Assembly (NCBI RefSeq): GCF_025751435.1
Contig: NZ_JAOWKY010000001.1
Span: forward strand, 356,001-420,000
DNA: 64,000 nt
Direction of reading: 5' to 3'
From: Albidovulum marisflavi
GTDB lineage: Bacteria; Pseudomonadota; Alphaproteobacteria; Rhodobacterales; Rhodobacteraceae
Each line of letters begins with the position of its first letter. The first letter of the stretch is position 1. The notes under the pieces are model-generated. The model was not told the DNA's origin and did not search any database. It saw only the letters and a program-made list of their open reading frames with translations. Positions 46,051 through 58,411 of the stretch are shown here, in pieces. Position numbers and translations under genes: made by a program.

Positions 46051-48093
46051 ATGCAGCGCGCCGAGGAGATCCTATCCTCCGTTTTCGGATTCGCCGGGTT
46101 CCGTCCCGGACAGGCAGAAATCGTCGCCGCCGTGGCGGACGGGCGGAACACGCTTGCAATCATGCCGACGGGCGGGGGCAAGTCGCTGTGCTACCAGCTT
46201 CCCGCGCTGCTGCGCGACGGCGTGACGGTGGTTATTTCCCCGCTGATCGCGCTCATGCGGGACCAGGTTCGGGCGCTGCGTGAAACGGGCGTCGCGGCCG
46301 GAGCGCTGACATCGGGCAATACCGAAGCCGAGAATTCAGAGGTCTTTGCCGCCCTGGACGCAGGCGAACTGAAGCTGCTCTACATGGCGCCTGAAAGGCT
46401 CGCGTCCGGCGGGACGCTGTCGCTCTTGCGTCGGATCGGAACCAGCCTGATCGCCGTGGACGAGGCCCACTGCGTCAGCCAATGGGGCCATGATTTTCGT
46501 CCCGACTACCTGCGCATCGGTGATCTGCGCCGCGCGCTTGGCGTGCCGCTTGCCGCCTTCACCGCGACCGCGGACGAAGAGACCAGGGCCGAAATCGTCA
46601 CGCGGCTTTTCGATGGGCAGCAGCCCGCGTCCTTCCTGCGCGGTTTCGACAGGCCGAACATCCACCTGGCCTTCTCGGTCAAGAACCAGCCGCGGCGTCA
46701 GATCCTGGAGTTCGTCGCCGCGCGTAAGGGACAGTCCGGCATCGTCTATTGCGGCACGCGCGCCAAGACCGAAACCCTTTCGAAGGCTCTGCGCGAGGCG
46801 GGTCATCCCGCTTGCCACTACCATGGCGGAATGGAGGCCGACGACCGGCGTGAGGTCGAGGTGCGTTTCCAGCGCGAGGATGGTCTGATTGTCGTGGCCA
46901 CGGTCGCCTTCGGCATGGGGATCGACAAGCCGGACATCCGCTGGGTGGCCCACGCCGATTTGCCCAAGTCGATCGAGGCCTACTACCAGGAAATCGGCAG
47001 GGCGGGGCGTGATGGTGCCCCGGCCGAGACCCTGACGCTTTACGGCCCCGACGACATCCGTCTCCGCCGTGCCCAGATCGACGAGGGGCTGGCCCCGCAG
47101 GACCGAAAGGCGGCGGACCACGCAAGGCTCAACGCGCTGCTTGGGCTGGCCGAGGCGACGTGTTGCCGGCGCCGGCGGCTTCTGTCCTATTTCGGCGAAG
47201 ACGCCGAACCCTGCGGCAACTGCGACCTGTGCGACACGCCGCCCGATCTGTTCGACGGGACCGAGGCGGTGCGCAAGGCATTGTCGGCCGCACTCAGAAC
47301 GGGCGAAAGCTTTGGCGCGGGGCACCTGATCGACATCCTGACAGGGCAGGCGACGGACAAGGTGCGCGAGCGCGGGCATGATGCCTTGCCGACCTTCGGC
47401 GTGGGGCGCGACCGCACCAAGGCCCAATGGCAGGCGATCTTCCGTCAGATGCTGGGCCACGATCTTTTCCGTCCCGATCCCGAACGTCAGGGCGCCTTGC
47501 GCATGACCGAGGCCGCGCGTCCGATCCTGCGCGGCGAGGCGGAAATCACGCTGCGTCGCGACACGATCCGCGCGCCGTCTGGTCCCGTCGTGCGCACGCT
47601 TGTATCGGACGAGGACGCGCCGCTGCTGTCCGCGCTGAAGGCAAAGCGCCGCGCCCTTGCCGAGGCCGCGCGCGTCCCTGCCTATGTGATCTTTCCCGAC
47701 CGCACATTGATCGAAATGGCCGAGCGGCGGCCCGCGACGCTTGACGAAATGGCCCGGATCAGCGGCGTCGGCGCCAAGAAACTGGAAAGCTACGGCGGCG
47801 CGTTCCTGCAGGTGATCACCGGCGCCCTGGACAGCGCGCCGCATCCCGCCCGACTGCGCATGGCGAAGCGTTCGGAAGGGGAGGTCTTCGACCGGCTCGC
47901 AGCGGTGCAGCAGGATCTGGCGCGCGGCCCCGATGGAACCGGGAAATTCTTGTCCTGCACGCCCGTCACCTTGGCCCGCATCGTCGAAAGCCGCCCGAGG
48001 ACCCGCGCGGAAATTGAGCGCATCGGCGGGGTCGGGGCGCAGAAGGCGGACCGTTTCGCGGACGCTTTCCTGGCAGTGCTGCGCGAAGGCTAG
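46051..48093 (+). CDS. recQ: ATP-dependent DNA helicase RecQ
   Basis: 680 aa. The helicase core has [16 protein letters not shown] and the DEAH-type [18 protein letters not shown], with [14 protein letters not shown] as motif VI. The RQC zinc site follows ([20 protein letters not shown]). Two HRDC-like domains lie at about 515-595 and 600-680, more than E. coli RecQ has. It unwinds DNA at stalled forks and in RecF-pathway repair. It converges on the hybrid kinase with a 4-nt overlap of stop codons. Confidence 0.96.
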   Translation: MQRAEEILSSVFGFAGFRPGQAEIVAAVADGRNTLAIMPTGGGKSLCYQLPALLRDGVTVVISPLIALMRDQVRALRETGVAAGALTSGNTEAENSEVFAALDAGELKLLYMAPERLASGGTLSLLRRIGTSLIAVDEAHCVSQWGHDFRPDYLRIGDLRRALGVPLAAFTATADEETRAEIVTRLFDGQQPASFLRGFDRPNIHLAFSVKNQPRRQILEFVAARKGQSGIVYCGTRAKTETLSKALREAGHPACHYHGGMEADDRREVEVRFQREDGLIVVATVAFGMGIDKPDIRWVAHADLPKSIEAYYQEIGRAGRDGAPAETLTLYGPDDIRLRRAQIDEGLAPQDRKAADHARLNALLGLAEATCCRRRRLLSYFGEDAEPCGNCDLCDTPPDLFDGTEAVRKALSAALRTGESFGAGHLIDILTGQATDKVRERGHDALPTFGVGRDRTKAQWQAIFRQMLGHDLFRPDPERQGALRMTEAARPILRGEAEITLRRDTIRAPSGPVVRTLVSDEDAPLLSALKAKRRALAEAARVPAYVIFPDRTLIEMAERRPATLDEMARISGVGAKKLESYGGAFLQVITGALDSAPHPARLRMAKRSEGEVFDRLAAVQQDLARGPDGTGKFLSCTPVTLARIVESRPRTRAEIERIGGVGAQKADRFADAFLAVLREG

Positions 48094-50276
48094 ACCGAGC
48101 TTTCCGACGCCGCAGGCGACGCGCATTCGGGCCGGTACTCCGCGATGCGTTCGACCAGAGCGGATTTGCGCAGCGGCTTGGTCAGGTAGCGATCCATTCC
48201 TTCCGCCAGTATGCGGCCCTCTTCCCCGTCAAGTGCGTGTGCCGTCAGGGCCACGATTGGCACGCGCGTGCCTGTTCCCTCTTCCAGCGCACGGATCGCC
48301 CGGCTTGCCTGCCGCCCGTCCATCTCTGGCATCGAGATGTCCATGAAGATCAGGTCGGGGCGGAAGCTTCGCCAAAGCTCGATCGCCTGGCGGCCGTTGG
48401 CGGCGAACTCCAGCGCGATGTCCAGATCCTGAACCATCTTGCGGAAGACAAGCTGGTTGGTGCGATTGTCCTCGGCGACGAGGACGCGCATCTGCCGGTC
48501 TCCGTCGGCCAAGGCGGCGCCGGAGTCCACGGCACTGGCTGCAGGCGGCGACAGTTCCCGAAGGTGATGATACAACTCGCTGCGCAGAATCGGCTTTTGC
48601 AGCCGCGCGGTGCAGCTTTCGCCAGGTCCCGGCGCATCTGGGTCCGCAAAAAGCCCCAGAATCGGAACGGACGCATCTTTGGCGCGCAAAGCGGCTGACA
48701 CGGGCTGGCCTTCGGCCGTATCGAGATCTCCATCCATCAGGACCAGATCGAAACCCGTCCCGTCGCCAAAGACCATAAGCGCTTCCGCTGCGGAGCGGCA
48801 GGATGTCACGGTCAGCCCGTAGGTCTGCAGTTGCCGCTCGATGATCCTTCGGTTGACCAGAAGCTCGTCAAGAACCAGGGCCGAGCGCAGCTGGATCGGA
48901 CGGTCGGGCCGATCGACCGTGATCGGTTCGGCCGCGGGCAGCCGTAGGGTGAACCCGAAACACGACCCGTGGCCCAGCTCGCTGTCGACCCAGACCGTGC
49001 CCCCCATCAGGTTGACCAGCTGGCGCGTGATCGCCAGACCAAGGCCCGTGCCCTCGAACTTCCGGTTCGACAGATCCTCGACCTGGTGGAACTCTTCGAA
49101 GATGTCATGCAGGTGCTGCTCGGCGATGCCGATCCCGGTATCCTCGATCGTCAGATGAAGCTCATACTCGCGCTTGCCCGTCTCCATTCCGACAACGCGG
49201 GTCAGAACATGTCCGGATTCGGTGAACTTCACGGCATTGCCCATCAGGTTGGTCAGGATCTGCCGCACGCGGCCGCCGTCGGCGACATAGCGGGTGGGCA
49301 GGAACATGTCGAAGTCGACCAGAAGGCGAATGCCCTTGTCGCGCGCCGCCGGCTCAAGCAGCAGCATCACCTCATGCAGGCAATGATCCAGGTCGAAGGG
49401 ACCAGGGGCCAGTCGCAGCCGCTCGGCTTCGGCCCTGGAGTAGTCCAGAATGTCGTTGATGATCGCCAGCAGCGCCTCGCCCGAGGTGCGAATGGTCTCC
49501 GCGTAAAGCCTTTGCTCTTCGTTCAGCGCGGTGTCGCACAGCAGTTCCGCCATGCCGACGACGCCATTCATGGGCGTGCGAATCTCGTGACTCATGTTGG
49601 CCAGAAACGCCGACTTTGCGCGGCTTGCCGCTTCGGCCCTTTCGCGCGCGTCCTTCAGTTCGGCTTCGCGCTCGATCGTCCGGGTGATGTTCTGAACAAG
49701 GCTGACAAGGTCACCCGAGTCGCAGCGGCGATCGATCAGACGGATGTGATGCCCGCCGCGCAAGCGGACCACGCGGGGTGGGATCACCTCGCGCATCATG
49801 CGGGCAGTCATGTCGTGGCGCCAGTCCTGAGCATCCATACCCTCGATCTCGGCGAGGCCGTTTTCGGCCATCACCTTCAGGATCGTGTCGTAGTGGACGC
49901 CGGGCTCGATCTCGACAAGACCGTCGAAAGGGGCCAGGTAGGCACGATTGGCCACGACAAGGCGCAGGTTCCGGTCGAAAAGGGCGAAGCCGTCGCGGAT
50001 CGTGTCCAGCGCGTCCCAGAGCCGCTGCTTGGCCGTTTGCGCCTGCAAGTGCGCGGATTCTAGATCGCTGACATACTGACCGTGCTGGCATTTGAGCGTC
50101 TCGGCCTCGCGCAAGGCTGATTGCAGGAAGCCGCGCTGCGCGACGATCTGGTCCGACAGGCTGAGAGCGTGCCGCGCCAGCTGCTCGTTGGCCAGGAAAA
50201 GCTCCCGCTTCTTCTGGTCGAGCAGACGCTCTGCCGCGAGCCGCGCCCGCCTTTCCCTGAAAAGCCTTTCCGCCAT
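48090..50276 (-). CDS. Hybrid histidine kinase with two receiver domains
   Basis: 728 aa. An N-terminal coiled coil (about 1-80) is followed by a PAS-like domain (about 85-200, [17 protein letters not shown]), HisKA with H230 in [13 protein letters not shown], and an ATPase domain ([18 protein letters not shown]). The first receiver looks degenerate (LVLDELLVN in place of the acidic pair, but LMDGDLD present). The second is canonical ([22 protein letters not shown]). No membrane segment is seen, so it is cytoplasmic. ATG 50276 is used; a GTG at 50282 has better SD spacing. Confidence 0.92.
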   Translation of the reverse strand: MAERLFRERRARLAAERLLDQKKRELFLANEQLARHALSLSDQIVAQRGFLQSALREAETLKCQHGQYVSDLESAHLQAQTAKQRLWDALDTIRDGFALFDRNLRLVVANRAYLAPFDGLVEIEPGVHYDTILKVMAENGLAEIEGMDAQDWRHDMTARMMREVIPPRVVRLRGGHHIRLIDRRCDSGDLVSLVQNITRTIEREAELKDARERAEAASRAKSAFLANMSHEIRTPMNGVVGMAELLCDTALNEEQRLYAETIRTSGEALLAIINDILDYSRAEAERLRLAPGPFDLDHCLHEVMLLLEPAARDKGIRLLVDFDMFLPTRYVADGGRVRQILTNLMGNAVKFTESGHVLTRVVGMETGKREYELHLTIEDTGIGIAEQHLHDIFEEFHQVEDLSNRKFEGTGLGLAITRQLVNLMGGTVWVDSELGHGSCFGFTLRLPAAEPITVDRPDRPIQLRSALVLDELLVNRRIIERQLQTYGLTVTSCRSAAEALMVFGDGTGFDLVLMDGDLDTAEGQPVSAALRAKDASVPILGLFADPDAPGPGESCTARLQKPILRSELYHHLRELSPPAASAVDSGAALADGDRQMRVLVAEDNRTNQLVFRKMVQDLDIALEFAANGRQAIELWRSFRPDLIFMDISMPEMDGRQASRAIRALEEGTGTRVPIVALTAHALDGEEGRILAEGMDRYLTKPLRKSALVERIAEYRPECASPAASESSV

Positions 50277-50382
50277 GTTCACCGGAAGCCTCCCCCCGCG
50301 CACCTCCGGCAGAATGGCCCGGCTCGGTGAAGGGAGCCTTAATGGCAATCGGCAATGGAAAGCGGTACCCGCTCTGGCCGGG

Positions 50383-51561
50383 TCAGACCGTTTCGATGGC
50401 CAGGGCGATTCCCTGCCCGCCGCCGATGCACATGGTGATCAGCGCGCGCCGCCCGCCGATACGTTCCAGTTCGTGCAGCGCCTTGACCGTGATGATTGCG
50501 CCCGTGGCGCCGACCGGATGGCCAAGCGCGATCGCGCCGCCGTTGGGATTCACCTTCCCGAGGTCGAATCGAAGTTCATGCGACACCGCCAAGGCCTGCG
50601 CCGCGAACGCTTCGTTCGATTCGACGACGTCGAAATCGTCGACCGTGAGCCCGGTGCGCGCGCACAACGCACGGACCGCCGGGACCGGGCCGATGCCCAT
50701 GACCTCGGGTCGCACACCGGCGTGGGCATAGCCGAGAATGCGGGCACGGGGCCTTAGGCCTGCGCGTTCGGCAGCCTTTGCGCGGCCCAGGACAAGTGCT
50801 GCGGCGCCGTCGTTGATGCCCGAAGCATTTCCCGCGGTCACGGTGCCGTCCTTCTGGAACGCCGGCCGCAGCGCCGACAATGCCTCGGGCGTGGTCGCCT
50901 TGGGGTGTTCATCAGTGTCGAAGACGACCGTGCCCTTGCGGGTCGCGATTTCGACCGGGACGATCTGATCCCTGAACCGGCCTTGCGCGATCGCGCGGGC
51001 GGCGCGTGCCTGGCTTTCAAGGGCAAGGGCGTCCTGCGCGGCGCGGTCGATGCCGTGTTCGCGCGCGACGTTCTCGGCGGTCACACCCATGTGGCCGGTG
51101 CCGAACGGGCAGGTCAGCGCGCCGGTCATCATGTCGATCATCGTCGTATCGCCCATCTTCTGACCCCATCGGACGGTCCGAAGCATGTGGGGCGACCGGC
51201 TCATGCATTCGGCGCCACCGGCAAGGGCGAAGTCCGCATCGCCCAGCATCAGCGCCTGCGCCGCCGAAACGATGGCCTGCGCGCCAGACCCGCACAGCCG
51301 GTTGACGTTCATCGCCGGGGTGCCGTTCGGAACGCCCGCCCCAAGCGACGCGACGCGTGACAGGTACATGTCGCGCGGTTCGGTGTTGATGACGTGGCCA
51401 AAGACGACTTGACCGATGCTGTCCGGCGCAACCCCCGCCCGGTCCAGCGCCGAGCGCGCGACGATCGCCGCAAGGTCGATCGGACCGATTGCGGACAGGC
51501 TGCCGCCGAAGGTGCCGATGGCGGTTCGTGCGGCGGAAAGGATGACGATGTCGTCGGCCAT
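50383..51561 (-). CDS. Acetyl-CoA acetyltransferase (thiolase)
   Basis: 392 aa. The catalytic residues are C90 ([10 protein letters not shown]), H348 (GHPVGATG) and C378 (CIGGGQG). Thiolases of this branch condense or cleave acyl-CoA units for beta-oxidation, acetoacetyl-CoA or polyhydroxybutyrate. Which path applies is not decidable here; no phbB neighbour is visible. AAGGAG lies 6-8 nt before ATG 51561. Confidence 0.93.
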   Translation of the reverse strand: MADDIVILSAARTAIGTFGGSLSAIGPIDLAAIVARSALDRAGVAPDSIGQVVFGHVINTEPRDMYLSRVASLGAGVPNGTPAMNVNRLCGSGAQAIVSAAQALMLGDADFALAGGAECMSRSPHMLRTVRWGQKMGDTTMIDMMTGALTCPFGTGHMGVTAENVAREHGIDRAAQDALALESQARAARAIAQGRFRDQIVPVEIATRKGTVVFDTDEHPKATTPEALSALRPAFQKDGTVTAGNASGINDGAAALVLGRAKAAERAGLRPRARILGYAHAGVRPEVMGIGPVPAVRALCARTGLTVDDFDVVESNEAFAAQALAVSHELRFDLGKVNPNGGAIALGHPVGATGAIITVKALHELERIGGRRALITMCIGGGQGIALAIETV

Positions 51562-51608
51562 GGGTCTTCTCCTTTTGTCTGGGCGCTGGATCGGTCCGCG
51601 CCGGCTTG

Positions 51609-52169
51609 TCAAAGGCCGCCCTGCCAGTCGCGCACGGCATCGAGCGGATAGAGCAGCATGAGGATGTTCAGCGCCAGCCCGTCGCGGATCAACCACATCG
51701 TCAGCGCCTCGAACCCGATCACCATCACGACACTGACCCAGACTGGCACAACACGCGCAAGATGGAAGCCGATCACCATGGCGAGGATGTCGGCAAGCGC
51801 GTTGATCACGCTGTCGCCGTAGTAGTCGAGCGATATCGTGACGGCTCGGTATCGCTCGATGATCCAGTTGGAGTTCTCGATGATCTCCCACCCGGCTTCG
51901 ACCGCGGTCGCGATCACCAGGCGCCAGCCGAAGGACATGCGCCGCGCGATCAGCCAAAGCGCGAGATAGAACAGGATGCCGTGCAGGATATGCGACGGGG
52001 TGTACCAGTCCGTCAGATGCTGGGAATTCTCGGAACTGATGGTTTCGCCGTGCCAGAGCTTGACGTAGCCGCAGGTGCAGATCGGAACGCGCCCGGCCCA
52101 GAGCAACCACAACGCCGCCACGGTGAAAATAGCCAGGACGATCCAATAGGGGCGCGTTGCTTTGCTCAT
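51609..52169 (-). CDS. UPF0314 (DUF2585) membrane protein
   Basis: 186 aa with about four transmembrane segments. The signature GETISSENSQHLTDWYTPSHILHG and EIIENSNWIIERYR mark the UPF0314 family of alphaproteobacteria. The conserved polar residues in the middle look functional, but no activity is known. The ribosome site at ATG 52169 is weak. It precedes thiolase by 47 nt. Confidence 0.88.
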   Translation of the reverse strand: MSKATRPYWIVLAIFTVAALWLLWAGRVPICTCGYVKLWHGETISSENSQHLTDWYTPSHILHGILFYLALWLIARRMSFGWRLVIATAVEAGWEIIENSNWIIERYRAVTISLDYYGDSVINALADILAMVIGFHLARVVPVWVSVVMVIGFEALTMWLIRDGLALNILMLLYPLDAVRDWQGGL

Positions 52170-52210
52170 GCGCGCAGGCAAGCACGCCCGCACCGTTCGG
52201 TAAAGCACCG

Positions 52211-52948
52211 CTATTCGTGACGTAGCGGAACACGCCCGCGTGGCGACAGAAGAAAGACCTTCTGGCCCTCGATCACGATCGCGGACAGCGCCTTGCCGTA
52301 GCCCGCGCCAGTGTCGATGTTCAGCCGGTTGCCATAATGCGTGACCTGGTCGACGGGCGTGTGGCCGTGAACGACAAGCGCACCGTGATCGCGGGAGTCG
52401 TCAAGAAACGGCGCGCGTATCCAGATCAGGTCGGTTTCCGTCTGCTGCGCCAGCGGGACACCGGGGCGTATTCCGGCATGGACGAAGACCGCCTCTCCAC
52501 GCGCGAACGACGTTTCCAGCCCGGCCAGGAAATCGCGATGCGCCACGGGCACCTTTCGGCGCGCCTCGGCGGCAAGATCGGTCATGTAGCGCTCACCGAC
52601 CCCGTCAACGCCGTAGGAGGCAAGGGTTTCGCTGCCGCCAAGGCGCGGATGGATCCAGTTCAGTTCGGCGCGCAGCCCGGGGTCGTGGTAGTCCGGGTCT
52701 TCGAGAAAGCCCGAAAACATGCGGTCGTGGTTGCCCTTGAGCACCACCCAGGGCTCGCCCCGTTCCAGACCCGCCAGAAGAAAGCTCAGCACACCCCGGC
52801 TGTCCGGACCGCGGTCCACCAGATCGCCCACATGGACGACCGGGGCGCCGCTGTCCGATTGCTCGGCCCTGTCCTGCGCGATCAGCCGATGCGCCGCCTG
52901 AAGCTTGTCCAGGTGACCATGAATGTCGCCGATTGCATAGGTCCGCAT
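52211..52948 (-). CDS. Metallophosphoesterase (Ser/Thr phosphatase or Ap4A hydrolase type)
   Basis: 245 aa. The calcineurin-like motifs are complete: GDIHGHLDKL, GDLVDRGPDSRG, KGNHDRMF and VVHGHTPV with a late His. Family members dephosphorylate proteins or hydrolyse diadenosine tetraphosphate. The sequence alone does not choose. It lies about 60 nt from the DMSP-lyase-like gene. Confidence 0.88.
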   Translation of the reverse strand: MRTYAIGDIHGHLDKLQAAHRLIAQDRAEQSDSGAPVVHVGDLVDRGPDSRGVLSFLLAGLERGEPWVVLKGNHDRMFSGFLEDPDYHDPGLRAELNWIHPRLGGSETLASYGVDGVGERYMTDLAAEARRKVPVAHRDFLAGLETSFARGEAVFVHAGIRPGVPLAQQTETDLIWIRAPFLDDSRDHGALVVHGHTPVDQVTHYGNRLNIDTGAGYGKALSAIVIEGQKVFLLSPRGRVPLRHE

Positions 52949-53009
52949 GTCTTCGCCCTCGAGTCGGGCGGGACCCTAGCCCGGTGACGCGGGGGCTGCA
53001 ACGCAGTGT

Positions 53010-53609
53010 TCAGGCGGCCGCGTCGGGCAGGAAGGCGTAGGAATGCGTGTTGACGTCACCGCTCCAGCGCCAGAGCGCCAGGATACCTTCCGATCCCGTG
53101 CGGAACGCATGGGGCATGAGGCTTGGGTGATGAATGTAATCCCCCGCCTTGCGAACCCTGATGTCATCGCCCGCGGTCCAAAGCGCGCTGCCCGCGAGGA
53201 TCACATAGGTTTCGTCGGCGTCGTGATTGTGCAGCGCATAATACGTGTCGGGCCGCTGATAAAACAGACCAAGCCGCAGATCGGGCGTCAGGATCGGCCC
53301 TTCGGGTCCCATCAGCGTTGTGACCGCGCAGATCGACGCCGCGGTATCGCTCATCCGGTCGGCCACGGGGTTGGTCCCCCATGGGATCAGGTGCTGAGCA
53401 TCCAGTATCGCCTGCGCGGCGGGGTGGTCCGAGGTCGCCAGAAGGGCGCGCATCATCGCGTCAAGTTCGCATGGCGGCTGCGGAAGGAACGCATGTTGTG
53501 CGGGTGTCGTCGTCAGCGCGCGTGCGGTGCGCTCTGCCTCGGTCCGGCCTTCGGACTGGTAGACCCCAGCGAGCGCGCTGAGAAGCGTATCGAAAACGGT
53601 CTGTTCCAT
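53010..53609 (-). CDS. Dimethylsulfoniopropionate lyase-like cupin (DddQ/DddL type)
   Basis: 199 aa, the size of DddQ. The cupin metal ligands of DMSP lyases are all present: H127, H129, E133, Y135 (LHNHDADETY) and H167 (LMPHAFR). DMSP lyase splits dimethylsulfoniopropionate to acrylate and dimethyl sulfide. The N-terminal half (1-90) is helical as in the family. No acrylate-processing neighbour is visible. The gene is followed by serA's region and has no clear operon partner. The family is likely; the exact substrate needs a biochemical assay. Confidence 0.75.
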   Translation of the reverse strand: MEQTVFDTLLSALAGVYQSEGRTEAERTARALTTTPAQHAFLPQPPCELDAMMRALLATSDHPAAQAILDAQHLIPWGTNPVADRMSDTAASICAVTTLMGPEGPILTPDLRLGLFYQRPDTYYALHNHDADETYVILAGSALWTAGDDIRVRKAGDYIHHPSLMPHAFRTGSEGILALWRWSGDVNTHSYAFLPDAAA

Positions 53610-53727
53610 GGCGGCCCCCGATGTGAATCAGCGGCGCCGAATTTGCCTTTGATTCCGTCTTGCAACGCGGCTTGTAGCGACAGGGCTTGGTCGTTTTTTT
53701 GCAGGTGGAAGCGCGAAGGTCGGGAAA

Positions 53728-53757
53728 GGACTGGCGCGGCGCGGGCGGCGCCAGTCC
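53728..53757 (-). terminator. Terminator hairpin of serA
   Basis: GGACTGGCGC and GCGCCAGTCC form a 10-bp stem around a 10-nt loop (53728-53757), with TTTCCC following on the minus strand. It lies 19 nt past the serA stop. Confidence 0.65.
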
Positions 53758-53775
53758 GGATGGCACTCAGCCGAA

Positions 53776-55371
53776 TCAGGCCACGTTGAACTCGAGCGGC
53801 CGGACGGAGCTGAACATGCCGGTGGCGATCAGCGCCTTCTGCGTCGCCTCGGGCAGACGTTCGTCGAGGTACAGAAGCGCGATCGCGTCGCCGCCGGCGC
53901 TGGCGCGGCCCAGGGTGAAGTTCGCGATGTTCACGCCCGCTTTGCCCAGCGTCTGACCCAGGGTGCCGATGATGCCCGGCACGTCCTCGTTCGTGGTGTA
54001 AAGCATGTGCGACCCGATCTCGGCGTCGATGTTGATGCCCTTGATCTGGATGAAGCGCGGCTTGCCGTCCGAAAAGACCGTGCCCGCGATCGAGCGTTCG
54101 CGCTTGTCGGTGACCACGGTCAGCTTGATGTAGCCGTCGAAGACCCCGCCCTTTTCCTGCCGCGTGGTGGAAATCTGGATGCCGCGCTCCTTCGCGATGA
54201 CAGGCGCCGAGACCAGGTTCACGTCCGGGTTCGTGGCCTTCATGATCCCCGCGATCGCGGCGCAGTTCAGCGCCTGCAGGTTCATCATCGAAACGGTGCC
54301 GTCGTAAAGCACGTTGATCGCCTTGACCGGCTCGTCGGTCAGCTGACCCGCGAAGGCGCCCAGGTGATCCGCAAGCTTCAGCCAGGGGCCCATCACCGCG
54401 GCTTCCTCGGCCGTGACAGAGGGCATGTTCAGCGCGTTCTGGACGGCACCCGTCAGAAGATAGTCCGACATCTGTTCGGCCACCTGGAGCGCCACGTTCT
54501 CCTGCGCCTCGGTGGTCGAGGCGCCCAGGTGCGGCGTCACGACGACATTGGGCAGATGGAACAGCGGCGAGGCGGTGGCGGGCTCGACCTCGAACACGTC
54601 GAAGGCCGCGCCGGCTACGTGGCCCGACCTCAGGGCCTCGGCCAGGGCCGCCTCATCGACAAGGCCGCCGCGTGCGCAGTTGATGATGCGCACGCCTTTC
54701 TTCGTCCTGGCGATCGCGTCGCGCGACAGGATGTTGCGCGTCTTGTCGGTCAGCGGCACATGCAGCGTGATGAAGTCGGCGCGCACCAGCAGTTCGTCCA
54801 GCTCGACCTTGGTCACGCCCATTGATCTTGCGCGCTCTTCGCTGAGGAAGGGGTCATAGGCGACGACCTTCATGTGCAGGCCAAGCGCGCGATCGCAGAC
54901 GATCGACCCGATGTTGCCCGCGCCGATCACGCCCAGCGTCTTGTTGAAAAGCTCGACGCCCATGAAGCGGTTCTTTTCCCACTTGCCGTCATGGGTCGAC
55001 ACGCTGGCCTCGGGCAGTTGCCGGGCGACGGCAAACATCATCGCGATCGCGTGTTCAGCTGTCGTGACCGAGTTGCCGAAAGGCGTGTTCATCACGATGA
55101 CGCCGCGCTTGGACGCCGCCGGAATGTCGACATTGTCGACGCCGATGCCGGCGCGGCCGATCACCTTGAGGTTGGTCGCGGCGGCCAGGACCTTGTCGCT
55201 GACCTTGGTGGCCGAGCGGATGGCAAGGCCATCGTACTGGCCGATCACCTCAAGGAGCTTGTCCTTGTCCTTGCCAAGGTCGGGCAGGTAATCGACGTCA
55301 ACACCGCGGTCGCGGAAGATCTGGACGGCGGTTTCGCTCAGTTTGTCGGATACGAGAACTTTGGGAGCCAT
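53776..55371 (-). CDS. serA: D-3-phosphoglycerate dehydrogenase (long form)
   Basis: 531 aa. The NAD-binding core has GVIGAGNIGSIV and the catalytic RGGLVDEAAL and PHLGASTTEAQENV. An intervening ASB domain and a C-terminal ACT domain (VPGIIGTLGQTLGKAGVNIA) follow, so serine feedback is possible. It oxidises 3-phosphoglycerate at the start of serine synthesis. ATG 55371 gives the family start MAPKVLVSDK. It follows serC on the same strand (87-nt gap) and ends with a hairpin terminator. Confidence 0.96.
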   Translation of the reverse strand: MAPKVLVSDKLSETAVQIFRDRGVDVDYLPDLGKDKDKLLEVIGQYDGLAIRSATKVSDKVLAAATNLKVIGRAGIGVDNVDIPAASKRGVIVMNTPFGNSVTTAEHAIAMMFAVARQLPEASVSTHDGKWEKNRFMGVELFNKTLGVIGAGNIGSIVCDRALGLHMKVVAYDPFLSEERARSMGVTKVELDELLVRADFITLHVPLTDKTRNILSRDAIARTKKGVRIINCARGGLVDEAALAEALRSGHVAGAAFDVFEVEPATASPLFHLPNVVVTPHLGASTTEAQENVALQVAEQMSDYLLTGAVQNALNMPSVTAEEAAVMGPWLKLADHLGAFAGQLTDEPVKAINVLYDGTVSMMNLQALNCAAIAGIMKATNPDVNLVSAPVIAKERGIQISTTRQEKGGVFDGYIKLTVVTDKRERSIAGTVFSDGKPRFIQIKGINIDAEIGSHMLYTTNEDVPGIIGTLGQTLGKAGVNIANFTLGRASAGGDAIALLYLDERLPEATQKALIATGMFSSVRPLEFNVA

Positions 55372-55458
55372 GATGGGGTTTTCCATTTTGTGGCGCCCGT
55401 CCGGTCCGGCACCTGCCGCGCGGCGCGCGAACAGGGCCGTCCAAACGGGCGGGACAGG

Positions 55459-56616
<1,158 letters not shown>

Positions 56617-56770
56617 GGTATCCTTCCAGATAGTCGCCCCTCGTTGGGGAGGGGTGTCCCACCGACAGCGATATTCGGGTGCCGGGGCTGGCGCAAGCGG
56701 GAAAACTGTCCTAAAGCGCCGCTTGAGGCACAAAATGCGACGCCCGGCGTCCACTATCGGAAACGTATCG

Positions 56771-57643
56771 ATGTACATCGCGACCCTTCTTTCCAGCCCG
56801 GACCGGGCCAATCTGGATCGCAGCGCGGTCGAAGCGCTGCGCGACGCCTGGGGCGGTGGGGAAGCGCATTGGCTCAATCCCGGAATCGCCGCGGAATTCG
56901 CCCTGCCTGCCGTGCCGGAAAACCGGTGGGACGTCTGGGCCGGGCTTCAGGGCCTTGGCGTCGATCTGGTCGTTCAGCAGGCCGAAGGGCGGCGCAAGAA
57001 GATGCTGCTGGCCGACATGGACTCGACCATGATCGGGCAGGAATGCATCGATGAACTGGCCGAAATGGCCGGTGTCGGGCCACGCGTGGCGGAAATTACG
57101 GCGCGGGCGATGAACGGAGAGCTGGACTTCGAGGGCGCCTTGCTTGAACGCGTCTGCCTTCTTCGGGGGCTGCCCGACACCGTGATTGCCCAGGTTCTGG
57201 CCGAACGGATCACGATGACGCCCGGCGGTCGCGAACTGATCGCGACGATGAAGGCGAACGGAGGCTACGCTGCGCTGGTCTCCGGCGGGTTCACCGCCTT
57301 TACCGAGGCTGTCGCGGAAAGGCTTGGCTTCGACGAGCACCGCGCCAACACGCTTCTTGCAGACAACGGAACCCTGACCGGCGACGTCGCGCGCCCGATT
57401 CTGGGCCGCGAGGCGAAGATCGCCGCGCTGAGGGAGATAACCGCCAAGCTAGGGCTGACGTATCAGGACGTGCTGGCGGTCGGCGACGGGGCGAACGATC
57501 TGGGAATGCTGCAATTGGCTGGAGCGGGCGTCGCGCTGCACGCCAAGCCCGTGGTCGCCGCGCAATGCGATATCCGCATCAACCACGGCGATCTGACCGC
57601 GCTTCTCTACATCCAGGGTTATTCAGTGGACGAGTTCGCCTGA
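56771..57643 (+). CDS. serB: Phosphoserine phosphatase
   Basis: 290 aa. The HAD motif is [18 protein letters not shown] with nucleophile D82 and D84, then SGGFTAF and [10 protein letters not shown]. It releases serine from phosphoserine, the last step of the pathway. ATG 56771 ([10 protein letters not shown]) is the family start; an upstream in-frame start would overlap serC. It is divergent from serC (154-nt gap). Confidence 0.95.
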   Translation: MYIATLLSSPDRANLDRSAVEALRDAWGGGEAHWLNPGIAAEFALPAVPENRWDVWAGLQGLGVDLVVQQAEGRRKKMLLADMDSTMIGQECIDELAEMAGVGPRVAEITARAMNGELDFEGALLERVCLLRGLPDTVIAQVLAERITMTPGGRELIATMKANGGYAALVSGGFTAFTEAVAERLGFDEHRANTLLADNGTLTGDVARPILGREAKIAALREITAKLGLTYQDVLAVGDGANDLGMLQLAGAGVALHAKPVVAAQCDIRINHGDLTALLYIQGYSVDEFA

Positions 57644-57688
57644 GGCAATCGAACCCTCTGCGGTCCGTGACGGGTGATCCGAGGGCGT

Positions 57689-58411
57689 CTATCGGTTCGG
57701 CTGCAGCGCCTGGGGCGAGGCAAGCTCGGCTATCACGGCTTGCGCCGCCGCGCGAGGATCGGGCGCTGTCCAGATCGGACGGCCGACCACGATGTGATCG
57801 GCCCCGTCCGCCACGGCCTGTGCCGGTGTTGCGACGCGTTTCTGGTCGCCGAGGGCAGCCCCCGCAGGCCGTACGCCCGGCGTCACGATCAGCCGGCCCT
57901 CGGCCTCGGGGATGGCGCGGATCGCCGCAGCCTCGTTCGGGCTGCAGATCACCCCATCGGCCCCCGCTGCGAAGGCGCGGGCCGCGCGTTCGATGACGAT
58001 GTCGCGGACGTCGCCGGGAACGATCAGTCCTGCGTCGAGGTCAGCCCGGTCGAGCGATGTCAGGATCGTCACCGCAAGGATCTTGAGCTCCTTGCCCGCG
58101 GCGCCGGCCTTTGCCGCGCGAACGACATGCGGATCGCCGTGCACCGTCAGGAAATCGAGGTCGAACTGTGCGATTCCGCGCACCGCGGCCTCGACCGTTG
58201 CGCCGATGTCGAACAGCTTCATGTCGAGGAAGATGCGCTTGCCGTGTTCCTGCTTCAGCTCGTTGGCCAGCGCCAGCCCGCCGCCGGTCAGCATGCCAAG
58301 CCCGATCTTGTAGAAGCCGACGGAGTCGCCCAGCCTGTCAGCCAGTTCCAGTCCGGCGACGGCGTTGGGAACGTCTAGCGCGACGATGAGGCGGTCATCA
58401 GGCTGGGTCAT
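57689..58411 (-). CDS. pyrF: Orotidine-5'-phosphate decarboxylase
   Basis: 240 aa. The KIFLDMKLFDI-type active site is here RIFLDMKLFDIGATV, and VVGRPIW lies near the C terminus. It decarboxylates OMP to UMP. The SD GGGAG lies before ATG 58411. It converges on serB. Confidence 0.95.
   Translation of the reverse strand: MTQPDDRLIVALDVPNAVAGLELADRLGDSVGFYKIGLGMLTGGGLALANELKQEHGKRIFLDMKLFDIGATVEAAVRGIAQFDLDFLTVHGDPHVVRAAKAGAAGKELKILAVTILTSLDRADLDAGLIVPGDVRDIVIERAARAFAAGADGVICSPNEAAAIRAIPEAEGRLIVTPGVRPAGAALGDQKRVATPAQAVADGADHIVVGRPIWTAPDPRAAAQAVIAELASPQALQPNR

Noticed and set aside
55386..55386. A longer SerA start (MENPIM)
   Set aside because: The five extra residues are not part of the conserved SerA start, and the ATG at 55371 gives the usual 531 aa.
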